Part shown: positions 59,535-64,000 of the stretch, piece after piece
Position numbering within the stretch: the stretch's first letter is position 1
How the letters are laid out: the number at the start of each line of letters is the position of its first letter
Assembly (NCBI GenBank): GCA_007922195.1
Contig: ML682067.1
Span: 6,096,466-6,160,465 of the forward strand
Direction of reading: 5' to 3'
Source of the DNA: Podocnemis expansa
Taxonomy: Eukaryota; Chordata; Testudines; Podocnemididae
DNA: 64,000 bases
Position numbers and translations under genes: made by a program
The notes under the pieces: generated by a model
The model's database searches: none
What the model saw: the letters and a program-made list of their open reading frames with translations, nothing else
Told to the model about the DNA's origin: nothing

Positions 59535-59605
59535 CCCACTTCCCATCTCCCAGTTCATGCCACCCAAGTTCTCCCCCACCCACTTCCCATCTCCCAGTTC
59601 ATGCC
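59535..59605. repeat. 44-bp tandem repeat in C-rich tail
   Basis: The block CCCACTTCCCATCTCCCAGT plus TCATGCC occurs at 59535-59561 and again at 59579-59605. Confidence 0.9.
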
Positions 59606-59675
59606 CCCCCATTCTCCCTCCAAAGCTCCACATCCCATACCTGCTTCCCAAGCCTTCATTCCCCCCCCCCTTGTA

Positions 59676-59708
59676 AATAAAAACAATAACAGTGAATTTA
59701 GTTTTATT
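59676..59708. terminator. Back-to-back poly(A) signals of Harbinger copy 3
   Basis: AATAAA on + at 59676-59681 ends the Myb-like gene. TTTATT at 59703-59708 (and again at 59715-59720) is AATAAA on - for the transposase. Confidence 0.72.
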
Positions 59709-59930
59709 TGTACTTTTATTGGGTGGGGTTCTGGGTGTGTGGGGGGATGACTGTGGCTGGACGGAGGTGCAGAGGGTGTGGAGTGGCGGTGCTAGCCCTC
59801 ACAGGTCCTCAGTCACAAACAGGTCTGTTACTGCCTCATGCACAGTGTTTGTTCTGTGCAGCACTCGTTCCCTTGAGGCCAAAACCTCTGGCTGTTGGAA
59901 CTGGCTACTGACAAGCTCTGCCTCAGCTTT

Positions 59931-60745
59931 CCCACGTGGCAGCTACTGTCTTGCCCCGGAGTTCTCAGAGGTTATGCAGTGCCATGCAGGCACTGATGAC
60001 CACCGTGGTTCTGTCCTTGGAGAGGTGCAGGCATGTGAGGAGGCACCTCCAGCAGGCTTTCAGTCTGCTGAAAGCCTGTTCAACCACCTGGTGGTAGTGG
60101 CTGAAACAGAGATTAAAAAGCTGCTGTCTGGTGTTGAGGGGTCCTGTGTAGGGGCACATGAGCCAGGGTTGGAGGGGGTAGGCCGCATCAGTGACAATGT
60201 GGATGGGCACCTTGACTTTTCCAATGTGATAGTATGGGGGGAGAGAAGGTGCCCACCTCCATGCCCCGCTACAGGGAGGAGTTGTGCAGAACCCGGGCAT
60301 CGTGTGCCCGCCCTGGCCATCTGATGTAGCAGATCTGAAAGATCCCCCAGTGGTCCACAAGGGCCTGCAGGATGACTGCGTGGTATCCCTTCCTGTTCCT
60401 GTACTTGGCCACACGGTGCTGTGGGGCTTGCATGGGATGTGGGTGGCATCGAGTATCCCTGTGCAGTTTGGAAACCCCATGGTAGTGAGGCCGGCGATGG
60501 TGGCCTGCAGTGCTCTCTGGGTGATGAGGCATGGCAGCAGGACCATGTTGATGGCATGGGTGACCTGCAGCAGCAGTTCACAGACGGTGGACCTCCCTAT
60601 GCCAAAAAGATGGGCAACAGACCTGTGGGACTCAGGAGTGGCCATCTTCCAGAGAGCAATGGCCACTCTCTTGTACATGGGGACAGCTGGTTTCATCACC
60701 ATATCCCCTTGGCGCAGGACCAGGGTGAGCTCAGCGTCCCCCCTG
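59931..60745 (-). pseudogene. Harbinger transposase pseudogene (copy 3), all three catalytic residues kept
   Basis: On minus from about 60735: ELTLVLRQGDMVMKPAVPMY, KMATPESHRSVAHLFGIG (helix-turn-helix-like) and GILDATHIPC with the first Asp. A frame change follows to HRVAKYRNRKGYHAVILQAL and GRAHDARVLHNSS (60500-60270). The frame then shifts back for IVTDAAYPLQPWLM with the second Asp and VVEQAFSRLKACW with the Glu. A TGT-to-TGA change after HNL (59965) gives a premature stop. Unlike copies 1 and 2, the D, D and E are all present, so this copy decayed by frameshift rather than by loss of the active site. The N-terminal IWAQ block is missing. The 396-codon frame reported by simple translation mixes true and false frame. 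Confidence 0.87.
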
Positions 60746-61261
60746 GTGGTTCCATGGGCTGATGGCAAATCCCCTACCTCCCAGCCCCAACATTTACCTT
60801 CAGGGCCTGGGGATGGAGCATGGCCCAGGCGATTGGCCTGTGGCGGGCCCTCCCTGGCTGTCCCCCTCCCCACGCTGGGGGGGTGGGCCATCCCAGAGGC
60901 TGGCCCCATACTCCTACCCCTCTCCTGAGCTGGGAGCAGAACAGACATGTCTGGGGGGGCTGGGCTCTGGTCTCCTATCCTGCCCCTGGGGGTGGGATCA
61001 GCTGTCTCAGAACAGAGGCTGGTTCCCTGCTGAAAATGGCAGGGATGGTGCAGGGGACAGTATGGCTGTGGGGGGCAGTGATGCAGACTCTGTGCTGCTC
61101 TGCTCACAGCAGGACAGCGCAGGGCCCATGGAATCGCAGGGCCAGAGGTGATCACTACTTGGTGCTCCCTACTGTTTGGTACTCTAGGGAACTGCCTATG
61201 TCATCTCTGTAGTAGGACTAGCCCTCCTTAGGAACACTCAAAGCATGGGATTTCATACCTT

Positions 61262-61346
61262 GCCTAAATAAATTTGTTAGTCTTTGAGTGCCACCAGACT
61301 CCTTGTATATTTTGCTGAACTAGGGTGAAACAACTACACTTTTGGA
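61262..61346 (+). repeat. Penelope-like tail, outer part
   Basis: TAAATAAATTTGTTAGTC, GTGCCACCAGACTCC and the outer end up to TTTGGAAC are present. It repeats the last 14 bp seen before Harbinger copy 3 (57603-57616), so it is not a simple continuation of that split tail. Confidence 0.7.
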
Positions 61347-61500
61347 ACACATCTTAACTATTAGTCATTGTTGAACGTATCCTTCATGAACTTATCTAAT
61401 TCTTCATTGAATCCAGTTATACTTTTGCCCTTCATAGCATCCTTTGGCAATGTGTTACACAGGTTTCCTGTGCGCCTCACCCACTTAGATACAGACAAAG
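61347..61500. repeat. CR1-like repeat, second half
   Basis: TATCCTTCATGAACTTATC, AATTCTTCATTGAATCCAG, ATAGCATCCTTTGGCAATG and CACAGGTTTCCTGTGCGCC continue the repeat that broke off at 56870. Confidence 0.65.
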
Positions 61501-62369
61501 ATATTTTTACCTCCATCAGTGATATTTAGCCACCTGGAAGTGACCTAGAGCAAAATGTACATTGTAGCAGCTGCTTTGATTAAAGTAAAATGGTCAATTA
61601 GCTGCCCAATTTTACAGCATTCTTTAATAAAACTGTATGGAAACTAGTTTTAGATTTTAATGAAAAAAAGAGAAAAATCTATTTTCCCTTTTACTGAAGG
61701 AAGGATTAAAGAAAATGGAATAGTTACTGGGAACAGAACCCCTTCTCCAAAAAACTAAGAGGATGTTGCCATGAACTGCAGGATGGATATGAGAACAAAA
61801 ATTTTGTATTTTACATGTGTTCCATATACCCACTATAAAAGTCTATGTGGTACCTTATGCTCAGAAGTACTCTTTGTATATCAAGATCTTTTAAGAATCA
61901 TGACATGTTGCTAAAAGAGTAATTAACAACAGGTTTTCTTTCATCCCAGGCAAATTTATATAAAATTTAGTACTTTAGAGTATTATAAAGATATTGTAAT
62001 TATTCTTAAACTATACACTGTAAACCTGGGGAAATGAATGTTAAGGTTAAATTTTTAAGAAATCCAAACATATTCAGATATGGAAATACACAGTTGGTGT
62101 ACTCTAACAATGCCCTCTGGTAATCATTCAATGGTTAGACAATTGTGATTAAATGTATTATTGTATTTGTGCCCTCAGGTTTGTTTAAACTGATTTTTAA
62201 AAATATTTTCTATTTATTTTCTCACTTTTCCTCATGGGTTTACCATAGAGTTAAAATTGTCTTGTTGCCTTAGCTGTGAACCTTAACTCCATCATAAAAT
62301 CATGAAGCTTGGAATGCATTCACCAAATAATGCTGATGAATAATTTTCAGATTACAGGTTGTTCACTTT
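61501..62369. other. Non-coding AT-rich sequence
   Basis: No gene or named repeat is seen. Confidence 0.5.
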
Positions 62370-62881
62370 GGCTATGTCCACACTTACACAGTTAAATTGA
62401 TTTAACTTACATCAATTTAATAAAATTGATCTAAAAATCATTAAATCAATTTAACTTAAACCGATTTAACAGGTCTCCACTAGAAACTCAAATTGAAATA
62501 GCATGACCATGGACAGAACTTGCTATTTTGATTTAGGAAAGAAGCACTATGAGTCTGGCAACATGGCCCCCGAGATGGCCATGGCCCCACACAATATATA
62601 GAAAAAACAAAGCACACAGGAAGGAGAAGTGAAAAAAGTGTTAAATTGACTTAACAGTTAAATCGAAGTAACAGGTCCACACTGTGTTATTTCGAAATAA
62701 CAATTTCGCTTTAACCATCATATCAATATAATATTAGGCTTTATTATATCAATATGACTTTCCTTATATTGAAACGAGGGAGCTCCTCATTTCGAAATAA
62801 GGGAACAGCGTGTGGACCTACCATTTTTTAAATCAAAATAACCAGCATTATTTCGATTTAAACAGTGTGTATGGAAATACC
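62370..62881. mobile_element. Non-autonomous Harbinger MITE (512 bp)
   Basis: The left end GGCTATGTCCACACTTA and the reversed right end GGTATTTCCATACACAC are inverted. The left zone continues as in copies 1 and 2 up to CTGGCAACATGGCCCC. The right zone matches the Myb-side end (GAGGGAGCTCCTCATTTCG). It is therefore a deletion derivative that joins both ends of the full element without its genes. Confidence 0.78.
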
Positions 62882-63480
62882 GTTTAAATATACATTATTT
62901 GTGTAGTGTGACTGATTACCTTAACCCCATGTTATTGTTTCTAATCTCTTATTGGGTGTAAACTATGAAAATAGAAGAATAGTGAATAATGATTGAAACA
63001 CTGATAAACTAGGTCATCGTGATGCTAACAGACAAAATCAACCCAAAGCATAGGCTATTTCACTTGCATATAACAATCAAAGAAACTTTAAATGGACTAG
63101 AAGGTATAGGCCAATTCACTTGTTAGAAAAGAACAAAGAGGGATGTTATCACATTAAAGTTATACGGTGTATGCCCTGGTAATTACATTTACACTAAATG
63201 TACTTGTTGGTTGTTATTGCCTTACATTATATATTCCTGTACTCAATTAACCCAAGATCAAAAGTATACGTTACTGAGAATTCAATTGATGTGGAACATG
63301 CATGAAAATTAGTGAAAGATTGCTTGGATTGTTGAAATGAAATGCACTGTGCATACCTCTGTAATTTGACTGCCTATCAAAGGGGATTTGAACCTTGGAA
63401 ATAAAAAATGAAGACGCATGGGTAATCATGTAGTCAACATAGGAAAAATCTAAGCCATGATGTAGAAACTTCCAGGGAAG
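62882..63480. other. Non-coding AT-rich sequence
   Basis: No gene is seen. It may be part of the LTR-like element that follows. Confidence 0.4.
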
Positions 63481-63860
63481 ACAGCTGTAAAAGTGGATCC
63501 ATGGGGGGTCTATCCTGTATGTCTGAATTGTTTTGGATTCTAACAGGGTGTATTACTGAATAAGTGGACAAAGATCTCCAGTTACACTGGGTAACACTGA
63601 GGAAATTTTGATATCTAGCAGTTTAACTTTGGATTTACAAACTTGGACTCACATGTTAAAGTATTTTACTTGCTTTAACTACTCAACAATTCTCATTTCT
63701 TTTTTTAGCTCATAAACCTTTAGTTTGTTTACTAGAAAAATTGGCTGTCACTGTTGCCCTTGGTGTGAACCCAGAGTTCCCGTTGGTCTGGGGTAAGTGA
63801 CTGATCCTTTAGGATTAGAAGTTGCCTGATATGAGATGATTTTTTATTTTAATAATCTTT
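63481..63860 (+). repeat. Diverged LTR-like segment
   Basis: TACTCAACAATTCTCATTTC, AAACCTTTAGTTTG and ACTAGAAAAATTGGCTG parallel 33285-33370 of LTR-like copy 1 (CTTAACAATTCTCATAG, AAACCTTTACTTATAG, CTAGAGGATTGGCTGG). A GGGGTAAGTGACTGATCC boundary-like segment follows. Borders are not visible. Confidence 0.45.
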
Positions 63861-64000
63861 CATCATGAAGGCTAGTTGCCTGGGCAGCAAGATATACTGG
63901 AAACCTTAAGAGGATTTTACCTGACCTGTACCTATCACTCACACTTCACTGGATTTATTTTTCTCCCCCATACTGTAAGTTTTTCATTTCAAGCATCTGA

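Larger units (their letters stand above)
57617..61150. mobile_element. PIF/Harbinger transposon copy 3, transposase side truncated
   Basis: It starts GGCTGTGTCCACATG directly after TTA of a Penelope-like tail, the classic Harbinger target. Its left end is of the type found at the Myb side, matching the reversed right end of the 44775 element (for example GACGGAGCTCATCATTTC). A two-exon Myb-like gene on + (57986-59500) converges with a transposase on - (59931-60745). GC-rich sequence from 60745 to about 61150 cannot be assigned. The other terminal repeat is missing. Confidence 0.87.

Noticed and set aside
59692..60324. 210-codon open frame on plus
   Set aside because: It is antisense to the copy 3 transposase.
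59965..61155. 396-codon open frame on minus
   Set aside because: Only parts are the real transposase frame. The stretch after DATHIPC is out of frame until YYHIGKVKV, and the first 130 codons lie in unassigned GC-rich sequence. It is described as a pseudogene instead.

Overview
This window looks like non-coding DNA from a reptile, most probably a turtle (a crocodilian is the main alternative). The reasons are the repeat families: CR1 LINEs, Penelope-like elements (PLEs) that share a compact 3' tail, PIF/Harbinger DNA transposons with a separate Myb/SANT-like gene, an R2/R4-like LINE end, and many short hAT-like and Harbinger-like MITEs. I see no L1 or Alu. I found no host exon, tRNA, rRNA, CRISPR array or bacterial-type operon. 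Nearly every recognisable coding stretch is a decayed transposon gene. The species call is inference from repeat knowledge, not from a search.

Layout. 1-6.7 kb is AT-rich and mostly featureless, with one PLE tail. 6.7-10.3 kb holds a MITE and Harbinger copy 1: a transposase on + facing the tail exon of its Myb-like partner on -. 10.3-14.7 kb holds a TAAT-rich stretch, a tandem duplication with CA repeats and a 10-N gap, and two hAT-like MITEs. 14.7-17.7 kb is a 3 kb antisense CR1 with recognisable endonuclease and reverse transcriptase. 18-31 kb is mostly plain sequence with scattered PLE tails. 32-34 kb is an LTR-like repeat split by a PLE with a GIY-YIG remnant. 37.3-37.9 kb is the end of an R2/R4-like LINE. 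41.4-43.7 kb holds a second CR1 fragment and a second GIY-YIG PLE. 44.8-51.1 kb is a cluster of Harbinger copies 2 and 4, their deletion derivatives and another LTR copy. 52.6-54.5 kb holds a MITE and a near-perfect PLE-tail palindrome. 56.7-61.5 kb is a nested stack: a CR1-like repeat interrupted by an LTR, a PLE tail pair and Harbinger copy 3. 62.4-62.9 kb is a Harbinger MITE, and the window ends in a diverged LTR-like piece.

How the parts relate. The three longer Harbinger copies complement one another. Copies 1 and 3 show the same two-gene plan, with transposase and Myb-like gene converging on back-to-back poly(A) signals. They also share a homologous intron in the Myb-like gene. Copies 1 and 2 have lost the second catalytic Asp; copy 3 keeps D, D and E but is frameshifted. 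None looks able to make an intact protein.

The most interesting signal is in the PLE tails. They contain the conserved core letters of a hammerhead ribozyme (CTGATGA, a short hairpin, GAAA, then TC before a segment that pairs with the start). At 7 of 14 tail sites two tails lie head to head as a palindrome.
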